A model generated the notes under the pieces. It saw only the letters and a program-made list of their open reading frames with translations, had not been told where the DNA came from and ran no database searches. DNA of 64,000 nucleotides from Lepidodermella squamata (Eukaryota > Gastrotricha), in NCBI GenBank assembly GCA_047495785.1, contig JBLDXI010000007.1, positions 2,790,001-2,854,000 on the forward strand. The letters run 5' to 3'. This document shows positions 10,998-22,040 of the stretch, in pieces (position 1 is the first letter of the stretch; each line of letters opens with the position of its first letter). Made by a program: the position numbers and the translations under genes.

Positions 10998-12690
10998 GCG
11001 CAAATAATGTGAAAATTTGTTACAAATTTAAGAAGTAAAACTTGGCAGAAATAACCAGCTCCACATCATACACCGCTGCTGCTGTGTGATCAAATCGCAT
11101 GCTCCATGTTTCTTAGTAAAAAAAATAACAGGCTAAAATTAATCACTATGACGAAAACTATCGTTACTGTTGTTTTTTTATATCATCTCATGGCATAGTT
11201 TTCCAATATATTACTGCAAACAAATTGAACCAGGAACCAAGAAGTTTTTCGCGGTCTCGTTCGTCGTTCCGTTATATTTCTCGCGTTTCGTTTCGTCTCG
11301 TGTTCATTCGTTCGTTCGTTCGTTATTGTGCGTGTGTACATTCAACAACTACTAAAACTACAACCACGGCTATTGTGAAAAACCGGAAGGCAAAAATGAT
11401 AGCGACGTGGTCGCATTGATTATTCTTAAATTTTGAAAATAAAATTGTCAGCAAGCGCTTGAACATCGCCGTCTTGTGAACTCGGAAGAAGAATTGCAAC
11501 AGACACAGCCACAAAAATAACTACAACTACTACTAATACTATAACAATCTTGAAAAATCGCGCAATTGTAATTTTAAGGCGGAGTTTTTCACGTTTTGTA
11601 ATACTGCGTAAAACGCGCCTTGAAATTTGCCGGTTTTTTATTTCACTGTCCATAATACATTATAGAGAAATAATCCGTTTTTTCGAAGTCATTTGATCAA
11701 TTTGAAAGGTGATTATTGTGTAGTGTAATAAAGCTACCTTGTTAGATATTGATATAGAAAGAGAAATTATTCTTCTTATTAATATTATTATTGAAGCAGT
11801 GAAATTTTTACCGAATAGAGGTGCGAAACACCGTTATACTTGTGAAAAGGAGTCTTATTACTATATATATAGCGTCCAGCCATTTCTATCATCTCTTAGC
11901 TGACGATGTCAATAATTTTCTTGTGGCCGCCGATTTTGTGTCTACAACGCGCGCAATGTTTTTTCGCTCTTTTTTGTAATAATGAAACTGGCCTGAAAAA
12001 AACGATAAAAAGTGATGAGTGAAGACGATGATGATAACTGAATTCTGCTCTCTCGATATGTGGCTCTCTCAATTCGATAGAAAACTTGTTACTTCAAAAT
12101 CAGAAAAAAAATAAAATTGAATTCTAATAATGGGACGTCATTCCTTTTGATCAGAAAGATATTTTTCGGCCGTGGGAAAATAAGATTAACTACGGAGATT
12201 TTTTCAGAAGAATATATTTTAGCGGTAATTATTTTCCTGTATTAACATTAATAATTAACGGTAATTAACAAATTTTTCACCAAACACAGGCGCATTTTTT
12301 GAATAAATTTTTAGATTATGACTGAGTTCTAATAATGAGGACCAGGCCTTGTAATGCAAAATAATTGATTTGTATTTTTTTAATTAATCGTAAAAATCCA
12401 GAAAATTAAAAAAGGCATTTTTTGGCGAATTTCAATTATAGTTGAATTGTTCCGCTTCCAGTCAAGTTGGGCTCCGCTACAAGTAAGGCCTTTTTTCTGA
12501 ACCGAAAGTAGTTAGATCAGGAATTCTCATCATATGCCTGTGAAGTGAGTATAGTTTCGTATAGTTTGAATGCTGCTGCTTCAACAAAATTTCTGAAATT
12601 GTTGATATATTTTTCAGCTTCGCGATTCCGCAGAAACCCGAGAATTTCGAAAAATTATGAAAAAACACAATAAAATTATGCCAATCATTC
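10998..12690. other. Intergenic AT-rich region, no gene seen
   Basis: Short open frames on both strands are low-complexity or have no protein character. The right part is the 3' flank of the minus-strand gene ending at 12856. Confidence 0.5.
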
Positions 12691-12691
12691 C

Positions 12692-12697
12692 TTTATT
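12692..12697 (-). terminator. Poly(A) signal of the 12856-13860 gene
   Basis: AATAAA on the minus strand, about 160 bp after the stop codon of the Gly/Ala-rich gene. Confidence 0.5.
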
Positions 12698-12855
12698 TCG
12701 AGGCTTTTCGGTGTTGCCCGTTTTTTGAAAAATAGGGACAATTTTTTGATACAACATCAAGTGCGACGGGTAGAAGTGCGTCAATAGAGGGTGAGTATTA
12801 CAGTTTGTGCAATAAGGTGGTGGTACACAGGTATCATCTATAAATGGTGTATAGT

Positions 12856-13860
12856 TTAGAGGAGACGGCCAGCTCCAAGACCAACGAGGCCAGCGTTGCC
12901 GACGAGGCCAGCGCGGTTGAGGCCAAGACCGTTGACGCCGTTAACGCCATTGACACCGAGGAGACCAGCATTGCCAACGAAGCCGGCGTTGTTGACGAGG
13001 CCAGCGTTGCCGAGGAAGGCACCGTTGCCGACGAGGCCAGCGTTGCCAAGGAAGGCACCGTTGCCAACGAGGCCAGCATTGTTAACGCCAGCACCGAGGA
13101 AAGCGCCATTTCCGACGAGGCCGGCATTGTTGACGCCAGCACCGAGGAAAGCACCGTTGCCGACGAAGCCAGCGCGGTTGAGGCCGAGGCCATTGACGCC
13201 ATTGACGCCAACGAGGCCGGCGTTTCCGACGAGGCCAGCATTGCCGACGAAACCAGCATTGCCGACGAGGCCAGCGTTGCCGACGAGGCCAGCACCAAGA
13301 CCGAGGCCGTTGTTGGCAGCCTGCTGAGCACCCTGAGCACCCTGGGCGGCAGCCTGGTTGAAGCCCTGAGCACCAGCGGACTGCTGGGCACCCTGAGCGC
13401 CGGCAGCCTGGGCAGCAGCCTGCTGGGCAGCACCGGCGGCGGATCCCTGAGAGCCCTGGGCGCCCTGAGCACCTCCGTAGGCGAAGCCAGTGTCGAAGTC
13501 GCCGGCAGCCTGCTCGGCACCAGCGGAGGTGCGCTCAGAGGCGGCGAGGAGGGAAGCGGCGTGGTCGTAACGGCCAGCAGCCTGCTGGGCATCGGCGTGG
13601 GTGGCGCCCTGGCCGAAAGCTCCAGCGTGGTGAGATCCCTGGGAACCCTGAGCCTGTTGAGCAGCAGCAGCGGCAGCCTGGGCAGCGTGGCCGGCAGATC
13701 CAGCGGAAGCCTGACCACCCTGGGCGCCACCGTTAGCGAAGCCCTGGGAACCAGCGGCGGCGTTGGCAGCAGCAGCGGCATTGCCACCGAAGCCTCCGAT
13801 GGGGAGAACGCCGGCGTTGGCGACGGCGACTACGCCAAGAAGAACGGCAACCTTGAACAT
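12856..13860 (-). CDS. Secreted Gly/Ala-rich repeat protein, family member 1
   Basis: Single-exon gene of 334 residues; I do not recognise the family. Residues 1-17 (MFKVAVLLGVVAVANAG) are a signal peptide. A Gly/Ala/Gln-rich stretch leads to the family block of about 65 residues, with GATHADAQQAAGRYDH, AASLLAASERTS and AAGDFDTGFAYGGAQGAQGS. The C-terminal half is a tandem array of short units such as GLVGNAG and GAFLGAGVNNA, interrupted by VNGVNGLGLNRAG. The composition resembles silk, cuticle, eggshell or glue proteins; that role is inferred from composition only. The opposite strand is also open for more than 300 codons because of the GNN-rich codons, but it has no signal peptide or conserved block. 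A TATA box and the shared 20-bp element lie upstream. Confidence 0.85.
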   Translation of the reverse strand: MFKVAVLLGVVAVANAGVLPIGGFGGNAAAAANAAAGSQGFANGGAQGGQASAGSAGHAAQAAAAAAQQAQGSQGSHHAGAFGQGATHADAQQAAGRYDHAASLLAASERTSAGAEQAAGDFDTGFAYGGAQGAQGSQGSAAGAAQQAAAQAAGAQGAQQSAGAQGFNQAAAQGAQGAQQAANNGLGLGAGLVGNAGLVGNAGFVGNAGLVGNAGLVGVNGVNGLGLNRAGFVGNGAFLGAGVNNAGLVGNGAFLGAGVNNAGLVGNGAFLGNAGLVGNGAFLGNAGLVNNAGFVGNAGLLGVNGVNGVNGLGLNRAGLVGNAGLVGLGAGRLL

Positions 13861-13955
13861 TTTAATAGCTGTTAAAGTGAGCTTTAAAACGGGTTATCGA
13901 CTTGGTGTTTTGATTCGCGGCTGGATGATGATGAACAAACCGTCGAATCGAGCCT

Positions 13956-13963
13956 CTTTTATA
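13956..13963 (-). promoter_or_regulatory. TATA box of family member 1
   Basis: TATAAAAG preceded by GGC on the minus strand, 96 bp before the ATG at 13860. The context GGCTATAAAAG recurs at the gene starting at 34855. Confidence 0.75.
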
Positions 13964-14183
13964 GCCATCAACCTGGTAGAATTCTCGCGAAAACCCCTTT
14001 GGACTTTGCACCCACTATTTGCTTGGTGCAATAATTATTTTGAACTTGCACCGGAATAATGGAACTATCCACAAATTATCGATTCTTCTAATCAAAATCG
14101 ATGTCATCGCTAGTCATGATAGTTCTTGAAGGTTCGAACTAAATTTTTTTTGGCGCATTGAAGCGTAAATTAGGGCCGCGATA

Positions 14184-14203
14184 TTTTACCGAGTTGATAC
14201 GGT
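14184..14203 (-). promoter_or_regulatory. Shared upstream element, copy 1
   Basis: Plus-strand reading TTTTACCGAGTTGATACGGT, 324 bp before the ATG at 13860. It aligns without gaps to five other copies, one upstream of each family gene. A looser GAGTTGGCACTACGGC follows at about 14250. Confidence 0.7.
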
Positions 14204-15770
14204 GTAGGGCTAATTTAATAAAGTTGCATCATCGCGCTAGCCACAGGTGAGTTGGCACTACGGCAAATATTGCATCAGCCTGGCCACACGCATGGCCAGC
14301 CGTAGCCGTGGAGATGGTCTGTCTCATCTAGTGCATTTTCCGTTACTCGTGGGCTCCGTTAGTAGTAGTATACGAGTACTTGAGTGCAACGTCTGCCTTC
14401 AAACACACCGTCAAGGTCAACTCGGCGGCCTGTATGTAGTGACGGCCACGTGTTTTCGCTCATGGAGTTGGTATTCACGTGTACATCATCAAGTAGAGCC
14501 TTTCTTGTTTAACCCTGTTGAGGGTAGGTAATTGAGAAGAGAGTTGACAGAAAAAAAGAAATTTTTAGAATTCGTAAAATCATAAAAAATCGCTTGAATA
14601 AATTGTTCGAATTAACCGAAAAGTTTACTGGAAGGAAACCGTAATCGAGAAACGAGAAATGACCGCAAGGGTTAGCTTGGAAATATTCTTGGTGTTTGAG
14701 AATTGGAACGCGTCTACTTTCCAACGAGGCTCTGAGAACTCTTAGACTGCTGTTATTCATAAATGGAGCCTGATACCTTGATCAATATTCACGATGATCC
14801 TATCAATTTATATACGACAAGCTCTGCGCGCACCTCGCACTTGTAAAGGTAGCGAATTCCTGGAACTTACCAGCTTCTTCCCATTACCACATCAGTCAAT
14901 AAAATGTAAAAATTGCTGGATTATTCAGCGAGTTTTGTCCTTATTATCGAAGGAACCAGAGTTTTCCCCATCAGATATATTATAGAATTATTTATTTTCA
15001 AACTTTTTGGATAGATTCTTGTTTCCACAGTGAATTTAGCAGTATACGAGGAATGCCGCGGAATTTCATCGTCAGTTAATTTTTCGTGGCGAACAGGCGC
15101 ATTCACATTTTTATTACTAATTAATTGCTAAATTCCTCTGCCGAAATTCTGAAAATAAATTTTCTTTCGATAATTCGCCACAAAGGTTTGAAAATGGGTG
15201 TACCAAGCGCCTACCCTAAATTTAGGGTTCCAGCAATAACATTGAGGTTCCAACATAAAAGTTTGATTTTTCGAGTTCAAGTCATCCTTAGAATCTCAAT
15301 TTCTATGCTAATATCTGTTACGGACACATCTCTCGGCGCTCATTTTACGACCTATAATTCAGCATGCAGAGCCGATATCGATTCCAAGTATCGAGTTTAC
15401 GAATTATTTAACATTATTTGTTTAGATCAAAGTTTAAACGCACACATTTCCTCTTTGTTCATGGTCCATTCTAATATCAAGCAGATTTATTTTGTAAATC
15501 AGCTATGTATTATCGCTCTTTATGTAGCATTAGGCTTGGGGCTTTCAATTTCCTGGCTTTCAAATTGTCGAGGTTCCTTGCGCAAGGTCAACAAAGGCTT
15601 AATTGAAGCCACTATAATAAGGCAGGAGTTCAAGAGTAAAAACACAACTGAGATGATGAATGCTGACATCAGCTAGCTTTTCATATAAGCACCTTCAGTA
15701 TTCAGCTTTCATCTCAAACTATCGAGAATTAGGATTCAACCAAAAACAGACAAGATGTTTGCCTAACGTG
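14204..15770. other. Intergenic region with one unconvincing 183-codon frame
   Basis: The plus strand is open at 15125-15676 (183 codons). Its product has a hydrophobic stretch (LCIIALYVALGLGLSISWL) and a few cysteines, but no recognised domain, no clear signal peptide at its start and no obvious splice partners. I treat it as a possible but unproven gene. Nothing else was found. Confidence 0.3.
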
Positions 15771-16090
15771 CTTCATTTATTGAAAGTTCAAAAGTGATTT
15801 CATGCCGATGAAATAAAATGTAAGCAGCTTTGAGAAACAAAAAAAATGATGGCAGGCAGAGTGATGGAGTGAAACACCGGTTGGTTTCCATTTGTCGACG
15901 CCGCGCTGATGTTCGCGTTCCAGGTCATCGTCCGAGTCGTGCGCTATAGAGCAGAATACATCAGGTACAAAAAATCATTTCCATCCAAAGTGCTTTGGTG
16001 CGTTCAGCGTGAAAAAATTGAGGTAGATGATGGTGTATATAGTTGATGTTGTGCAAATGTTGTTGGTAGACTGGATGTTGCGTGAGCTGT

Positions 16091-17035
16091 TTACCAGGCG
16101 TAGCGGGCGAAGCCGAGACCGCCGAGGTGACCGGCGCCATAGCCGCCGAGATGGCCGAGGTTGGCATTGCCGTAGCCGAGGCCGAAGCGACCAGCTCCGA
16201 GACCAGCGCCATAGCCGAAACCAGCACCGTGGCCGAAACCGTTTCCGAAGCCAAGACCAGCGCCGTAGCCGAAGCCAGCGCCATGGCCGAGACCGGCGCC
16301 ATAGCCAGCACCAAGACCAACACGGCCAGCGCCGAAACCAGCACCGTAACCGAGACCGTGACCAGCGAAGCCAGCGTTAGCACCACCAGCGAAGCCGGCA
16401 GCGTTGGCACCACCGAATCCACCATGGCCGTAGAAGACGGGGGCAGCGTGTTGCTGGACAGCGACTGGCTGGACGACAACGTTGGGCTGCTGCTGGACAG
16501 CCTGCTGGGCGACCTGGTGAGCACCCTGGGCGGCACCCTGGTTGAATCCGTGAGCACCAGCGGCATGGTGACCTCCCTGTTGGCCGGCAGCCTGGGCAGC
16601 GCCGAAGTGGCCGGCAGCAGCCTGGGATCCCTGAGAGCCTTGGGCGCCCTGGGCACCACCGTGGGCGTAGCCAGAGTCGAAGTCACCAGCAGCCTGTTCG
16701 GCGGCAGCAGAGGTGCGCTCAGAGGCAGCGAGGAGGGAAGCTCCGTGGTCGTAACGGCCAGCAGCCTGCTGGGCATCGGCATGGGTGGCGCCCTTTCCGT
16801 AGGCTCCAGCGTAGTGGGATCCCTGAGAGCCCTGAGCGTGATGGCCGTTGGCGCCAGCAGCCTGAGCGTGGTGACCGGCAGATCCAGCAGCAGCCTGGTT
16901 GGCATGGGCGCCGCCCTGGGAGGCAGCGTGGTGGCCGGCGTTTGCGGCAGCCGCGGCAGCATTGCTACCAGCGAATCCGCCGAAACTGGCGTTGGCGACG
17001 GCGAAAGCAGCGCAGACAACGGCGATCTTGAACAT
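16091..17035 (-). CDS. Secreted Gly/Ala/His-rich repeat protein, family member 2
   Basis: Single exon, 314 residues. I start it at the ATG at 17035, which begins the signal peptide MFKIAVVCAAFAVANA; the frame stays open upstream, but that part would not encode a leader. The family block has GATHADAQQAAGRYDHGA, SLLAASERTSAAAEQ and AAGDFDSGYAHGGAQ. Next come a His/Gln-rich stretch (QQPNVVVQPVAVQQHA) and a C-terminal Gly/Tyr/Phe repeat (GYGAGLGHGAGFGYGAGLG). The Gly-Tyr-rich tail resembles cuticle and eggshell structural proteins by composition. The function is unknown. A TATA box is 75 bp and the shared element 295 bp upstream of the ATG. Confidence 0.85.
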   Translation of the reverse strand: MFKIAVVCAAFAVANASFGGFAGSNAAAAAANAGHHAASQGGAHANQAAAGSAGHHAQAAGANGHHAQGSQGSHYAGAYGKGATHADAQQAAGRYDHGASLLAASERTSAAAEQAAGDFDSGYAHGGAQGAQGSQGSQAAAGHFGAAQAAGQQGGHHAAGAHGFNQGAAQGAHQVAQQAVQQQPNVVVQPVAVQQHAAPVFYGHGGFGGANAAGFAGGANAGFAGHGLGYGAGFGAGRVGLGAGYGAGLGHGAGFGYGAGLGFGNGFGHGAGFGYGAGLGAGRFGLGYGNANLGHLGGYGAGHLGGLGFARYAW

Positions 17036-17109
17036 CTTTGTGACGTCTACAAGTGGATGGATAAAAGATTGAAAAAGTGAATGACTGACGAATCCCTCTA
17101 ATCCGGTCG

Positions 17110-17117
17110 CTTTTATA
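17110..17117 (-). promoter_or_regulatory. TATA box of family member 2
   Basis: TATAAAAG on the minus strand, 75 bp before the ATG at 17035. Confidence 0.75.
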
Positions 17118-17329
17118 CGCTCAACCTTCAAAAACAACATGGACCGCGCGACGCTCCTTGCTAACCGCAGGGCCCTGTTATCTGAGTGCATTACCGTTTC
17201 CGAAATAAATTCCTCAGAAAATCAGAAACATTTTTTAATCTCATTTTATCGAAAGGTAGTCCCAACTAGAGCAAACTCGAAATTCTCTGCAATTCTCTGA
17301 TATTTTCCGATTTTTCGAACATCCCGCTG

Positions 17330-17349
17330 TTTTAACGGGGTTCTACGGT
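17330..17349 (-). promoter_or_regulatory. Shared upstream element, copy 2
   Basis: Plus-strand reading TTTTAACGGGGTTCTACGGT, 295 bp before the ATG at 17035. Confidence 0.65.
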
Positions 17350-17741
17350 AGAGCGTGTTGTTTGACAAGGCCTTGTGACCATCTCCGCGCATAAACATAA
17401 ACGCACCAGCTTGTGATCGATGTTTTTTCAACGGTGGCGCTAATTAGTGCCATCTTACAGGCGAACGCTATTCATACGTTTTTTACTCATTTGCACTTGT
17501 ACACGCATGCATTTTTGCTACACACCGGCGATGGCAATCTTGCATCAATGTAAACAACACCGGCTATTTGTCAACATTTGAATAGTGAACGTCTTTGGAA
17601 TAAACATATTACACAGTACTTGCGAGTAAAAAAATTAAACAAATACGTAGCGCATTTTTATTGTTTATTATTTACTTTTTCGCGTAAAAATGTTACAAGG
17701 GTGACATAACATAAAAAGTTTGATTTTGAAGCATTTTGATT

Positions 17742-18904
17742 TTAATGGCCGAAGTAGAACTGCCTGGCATTGCCAAAGTTGTTGAAGTGACCTCCGCCAA
17801 GACCGAACCCTGAAAAAGTGGCCACTTTTATTGAAGATTAAGGCGTTGTAAGAAAGGCAAACCTCCAAGTCTGTTCAAACCGAGGCCCAGGCCAAGTTGT
17901 GCCCTGCCAAGCCCGAGATCGCCGACTGCGACGCGGCCATAGCCTGATCCGAATCTGCCTCCGAAGCCGCTGCCGAAGCCCGATCCGGTTCCAGCATTGA
18001 AACCACCGCCAAAACCTGAGTTTAGTCCCGACCCGATTCCAGCGTTGAATCCTCCGTTAAAACCCGACCCAACGGCAGAGTTGAAACCCCCTGAATTGAA
18101 ACCACCGCCAACTCCAGATCCAATTCCGTGACCAAATCCCCCGTTAGAAACTGATCCTACCCCTGCGTTAACCCCTGAGTTGAAACCACCACCAACTCCG
18201 GATCCGAATCCGTGACCGAATCCGCCTGCATAGTTACTACCGCCTACAGCAATAGGCTTGATGACTGAAGTGTGAAAAAAGAGTTTATACAAAGGCTATA
18301 CATATAGCAGTTGCTACCTACCGTACTGGGCCTGTTGTTGTTGGGGCAATTGCTGCTGTTGTTGCCGTGAAACGATCTGATAACCCTGATTCCCACCATG
18401 CGCCGCTCCAGAATGAGCCGCACCTTCCTGCCCAGCTGCCTCAGCTCCAGCAAACTTGCCAGCTGATGCTTTAGCGCCCTGAGAACCTTGAGCACCCTGT
18501 CCAGTGCCATAGGCGAAACCAGTGTCAAATCGTCCCCCTGAGTTCTCTCCAGCCGCCGAAGTTCGCTCCGAGGCTGATAGCAAGTTGGCGCTATGATCGT
18601 ATCGGCCGGCAGATTGTTCCGCATCAGCGTGAGTTCCGCCTCGTTTGTAAGCGCCTGAAAATTGCGAGCCTTGAGATCCTTCCGCTTGGTGAGCACCCTG
18701 GCCTGCGCCTTGGAAAGTCCCACCAGCAGACCCGGAAACAGCTTGACCCGCGTGAGCTCCAGCTGCCGATCCTGCATGGTTGCCAGCAAAGGCGTCTGCG
18801 GCGCTATTGCTACTGCCGCCTTGATGTAAGTTGATCGGGACTAAGTTTGCATTTGCCAAAGCAAGGGCAGCGAAGAAGGCTGTTGCTGTAATCATCATCT
18901 TCAA
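17742..18904 (-). CDS. Secreted Gly-rich repeat protein, family member 3 (three exons)
   Basis: CDS is complement(join(17742..17809,17863..18264,18322..18904)), 350 residues, with phases in agreement. Exon 1 carries the signal peptide (MKMMITATAFFAALALANA) and the family block in its most divergent form (GGTHADAEQSAGRYDHSANL, LSASERTSAAGENSGG), then a Gln run. Exon 2 is a glycine/phenylalanine repeat with units like GGFNSGVNAGVGS and GFGHGIGSGVGGG. Exon 3 encodes the end (GGGHFNNFGNARQFYFGH). It is the most diverged member and, besides member 6, the only one with introns. The shared 20-bp element is 265 bp upstream of the ATG, but I saw no TATA box. Function unknown; a structural secreted role is inferred. 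Confidence 0.82.
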
Positions 18905-19168
18905 TTTGTCAACAAATGATGCGAAATGATGCCACTGGGGGAAGAAGACCCATCACAACTTGTTTGCCCGAGATCTCAAGAGCCCTTGAGAACATTTCGC
19001 TCTTTAACGCCTAAGCCGATTAATTTTGACTTGACGGTGCCAAAATACGAAAGCTATCGGCTATTGGTAAAGAGTGACACAAAAGGCCAAGCCGGTGCAT
19101 CAGTATTGGCTGAAAGATGACTGCTGATATCTTAATATCGATTTGAATCCTCACATGAAAAGTTCACT

Positions 19169-19188
19169 TTTTTACGAGGTGATACGGT
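19169..19188 (-). promoter_or_regulatory. Shared upstream element, copy 3
   Basis: Plus-strand reading TTTTTACGAGGTGATACGGT, 265 bp before the ATG at 18904. Confidence 0.7.
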
Positions 19189-19629
19189 AATTATTTAGGT
19201 TCATTGTCGTCGGCCTTGCGCTAAAAACCCACTATGGAAGCTGTTAACAGCAGGCTGTTGCCGCCTGGAGTGGCATCTGTCATACGAGGCTACGTGCGTA
19301 AAAACAGACTACTCGTGCGTTGCGCAGCATTTTTTCGGTTGCACAAAAGTGAAGCGGAATTAAATTGTCCTTCAGCGTTTCCTTTTTTAAATGCAACAAA
19401 CACTCAAATGCAAAATCTGGCCCATCAATGCGAAAAATGATGCGTGGATGAGTTAAACTGGAGTTTTACAATTTTTGGCGCAAAAGCAACACGAATCCGT
19501 TGATCCTTCATGTACCAATTGCGACGAAAAAATAGGAATCTCGAGAATGCACTTGAAGTGAGGGAACAAAATCCAAATTAAAAGTTGCTTATTTCTAAGG
19601 CAACGTCATGCTTTTTAATTCCCGCTCTT
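19189..19629. other. Intergenic, no gene seen
   Basis: Short gap between member 3's promoter region and the 3' end of the next minus-strand gene. A 68-codon open frame at 19234-19440 has no recognisable character. Confidence 0.4.
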
Positions 19630-21314
19630 TCAATACATATCATATTTTGGCCCAAGTGAAGTCTCCCGCATCGGTTTAGGATGATCGTCGAATTGGCAAA
19701 GTGTTCGCGGTAATAAGCGACGGGTAGGCACCAGCGAATAATGAGCAGCTGATTCACCAAATCCACTGAGACTAATAACTAATCGGTCCATTTTAGTAAG
19801 GAAGAGCCAATCGAGATAAGTCTTCGCTCCATCCATCCATAGTTCTTCCTCGCTTCTTCCATCAAGTTCAATTTTATCGATGTGAGAAATTTGACTACGA
19901 TCGGTAGTAATAATTTTGATTGTTTCCGACGAGCTCGCGATGAAGTCCGCCAAGTATAGCTGAAAATCGGCGTAGGCTTGCTCCGAATCAGCTGTAATAA
20001 ATATTGCGACACTTTGCCCCGCGAGATCAAGGAAGTTCAGGATTCGTTTAACCTCTTCAGCTTGACATCGCACGTCATCAGCTTTGTACTCAGCTATTTC
20101 GTCTAAAACTGAAAATTCGGTCCATACAATTCAAGTGGTTGGTTTATCAGTATTTGTTACATCTTAGTCTGGATATGCAGTGTCATAGTCCAACTACTTG
20201 TTGCTGGGTCGGTCGCGATAGTGGGGCTGGTCGGGTTGGTGGGTGTGATTTTTTTTCACACTATGTTAATCAATTGATAGAATCGCGTGCTGCCAAGCCC
20301 CATTGATCCCATTGATGCTATCATATCGAAAATCAGAGCAACACGTAGTTGGACTTTGACTCCGCAAAATCCGGCCTAAGATGTAACTGTTAACTTACGA
20401 AAGCTTCGGTGTTGGATACCAATTTTGATACAGTTCCTCCAGTAATCCATACCGACCGAAGTTGTGATGGTTTTTGCAAATAAGGCTCTCAGTCGTGAAT
20501 TCGGCCTTTCGAAGATCAGCCTTAAAGCTGCGGAGATTGCAATGTTAAAATCATAATTGAATCCAAGTAAGCCGGGGGAAAATGTCTCGAAATTGTCCTT
20601 GAAACCCTCGTTCCAAAGCACGCCGTCTAATCCAGCATGCCGATTTGACCATAGCTTCAAATATTTAAATCTCTCTGTTTCATTCAATAACGTCTCCCTC
20701 TGCATGAATGCAGAATAGTTTTCATTTAACAGTTCGTCATGATGTGATAACAGCTTGGTCCTGCTTTCGTTGTATGGTTCGGTGAAAGTTTGCCGGAATG
20801 TGGCAGCATCCACCTGGTAAAAGTGTTCGTTCACTTGAAAATAATCAGCAACATCACCAGGTTTATTCCATTCGAAGTTGAACACCCGATTCGAGCCAAT
20901 TGCGAGGTAGAGGGCGATGACAGAGCCCCTGAGACGATCCCCAAGGCCGTTGCAATTATGATGATCAGGCCTTAGGCAAATCCTGCGGCCTGGAGGTATT
21001 GCCGGATACATGAAATCGAAGCATGCAATATTTTGAGGCAATATGGATCGTTTACAAAACGAAGTTGCAAATTTAACATCATAGGTAGATTTCTCCTTGA
21101 ATTCAGCTGCCACTCGAGCTATGTAGTTTTCTTTGATGGACTTGGCAACAGCGATTGCCTGAGCTTGACGAGCTGATAGTCTGCGGATTTCAAAATCTGA
21201 AAACAGATCATCGTTGTCGCTAGTCGAGCTTTCCTTAACGTTGGTGTATAACAGGAGCAATAAACCTAAAACTGTGATGATAGCAAGATATTTCGTGGCA
21301 AGCTGGCTATGCAT
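19630..21314 (-). CDS. Fucosyltransferase-like type II membrane glycosyltransferase (two exons)
   Basis: CDS is complement(join(19630..20108,20399..21314)), 464 residues, joined in phase through a 290-bp intron (donor GTAAGT, acceptor TTTTCAG). I start at ATG 21314, because upstream bases include an acceptor-like CCCCAG. Residues about 10-24 are one membrane anchor (LAIITVLGLLLLLYTN) after a short cytosolic end, the layout of Golgi glycosyltransferases. The luminal part has NGLGDRLRGSVIALYLAIGS, then IGIQHRSF at the exon junction and LSGFGESAAHYSL near the C-terminus. These resemble the GDP-sugar-binding motifs (HxGxGxR-like, IGIQIR, SGFG) of fucosyltransferase superfamilies. The exact family and acceptor are not determined. 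It sits within the secreted-protein cluster and may modify those products. Confidence 0.6.
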
Positions 21315-22040
21315 TGAACAATTGCCACATTGTGAAGGGGCTGTTATACCTGGGGAAGAGTAAAGAAACACGTAACGCTACATTCTCACCTCTTTTATTT
21401 ACAAATGTTCTTGGATCTATTGTTACTATTACTCGGCTCTTGGATGAACGCAAAAGAGGATCAAACATAAGGTCTAAGCAGTCTTAACACAATAGCGACC
21501 ATGTTGTGATCATTATATCTCATGTTCAGAGCTAGCCATGGTCTATTTCGGGGTGTATCAATACCACCAATAAAGAAGTCACCAATGCCACCAACGGCGG
21601 TTCTCATCTTTCATCTTTTAGCTTGACACCGTCTAGGGCAAGTACGAAATCATGTGTGAACGGTGGAGTTGTGTTGGCTATCTTCAATCCATTAGTGTTT
21701 TAACTGTTATTTACAAACAGGTATCCCAAGTGCCTCCAATCTTACAAGGTTAGATTGCTGCAAGGCTACGTTGGGATATCAACATCCCACATAATTTCTG
21801 GAAAATTCGTTAATAATGGCTACAACAGCCAAATGGGATTGGCAGTTCTCGAATTTTGGTTCGAGTCCATAATCCCCAGATGAGCAGACTTGCTTCAAGG
21901 TCACCCGTACTGAAAAAGAGGGCATGTTGGTGATATTCGACGGCAACAGACCAATCCTTAAAAATGAAGCAGAAAAAATGAAGCGAGTAACGATATTGAC
22001 ATTTTATCTTGAGTAACAGAACATCAACAGGTCACAAAAA
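21315..22040. other. Intergenic between divergent genes
   Basis: Region between the minus-strand transferase and the plus-strand trefoil genes. No coding potential seen; a possible acceptor (CAACAG) lies 10 bp before the ATG at 22041. Confidence 0.4.

Noticed and set aside
12844-13875. Long plus-strand open frame of 343 codons opposite family member 1, and similar frames opposite members 2, 4 and 5
   Set aside because: They mirror the Gly/Ala-rich minus-strand genes. They have no signal peptide or conserved block, and they arise because reversed GCN/GGN codons rarely make stops.
15125-15676. 183-codon plus-strand frame with a hydrophobic segment
   Set aside because: Not annotated as a gene: no known domain, no clear leader at its start, no supporting splice or promoter context. 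Kept only as a note in the intergenic entry.
20195-20250. G-rich stretch with quadruplex potential in the transferase intron
   Set aside because: Only two-G runs with irregular loops; too weak to claim.
21800-21900. tRNA-like T-loop (GGTTCGAGTCC) near 21858
   Set aside because: The flanks do not form a T stem, and no acceptor or anticodon arm pairs upstream.
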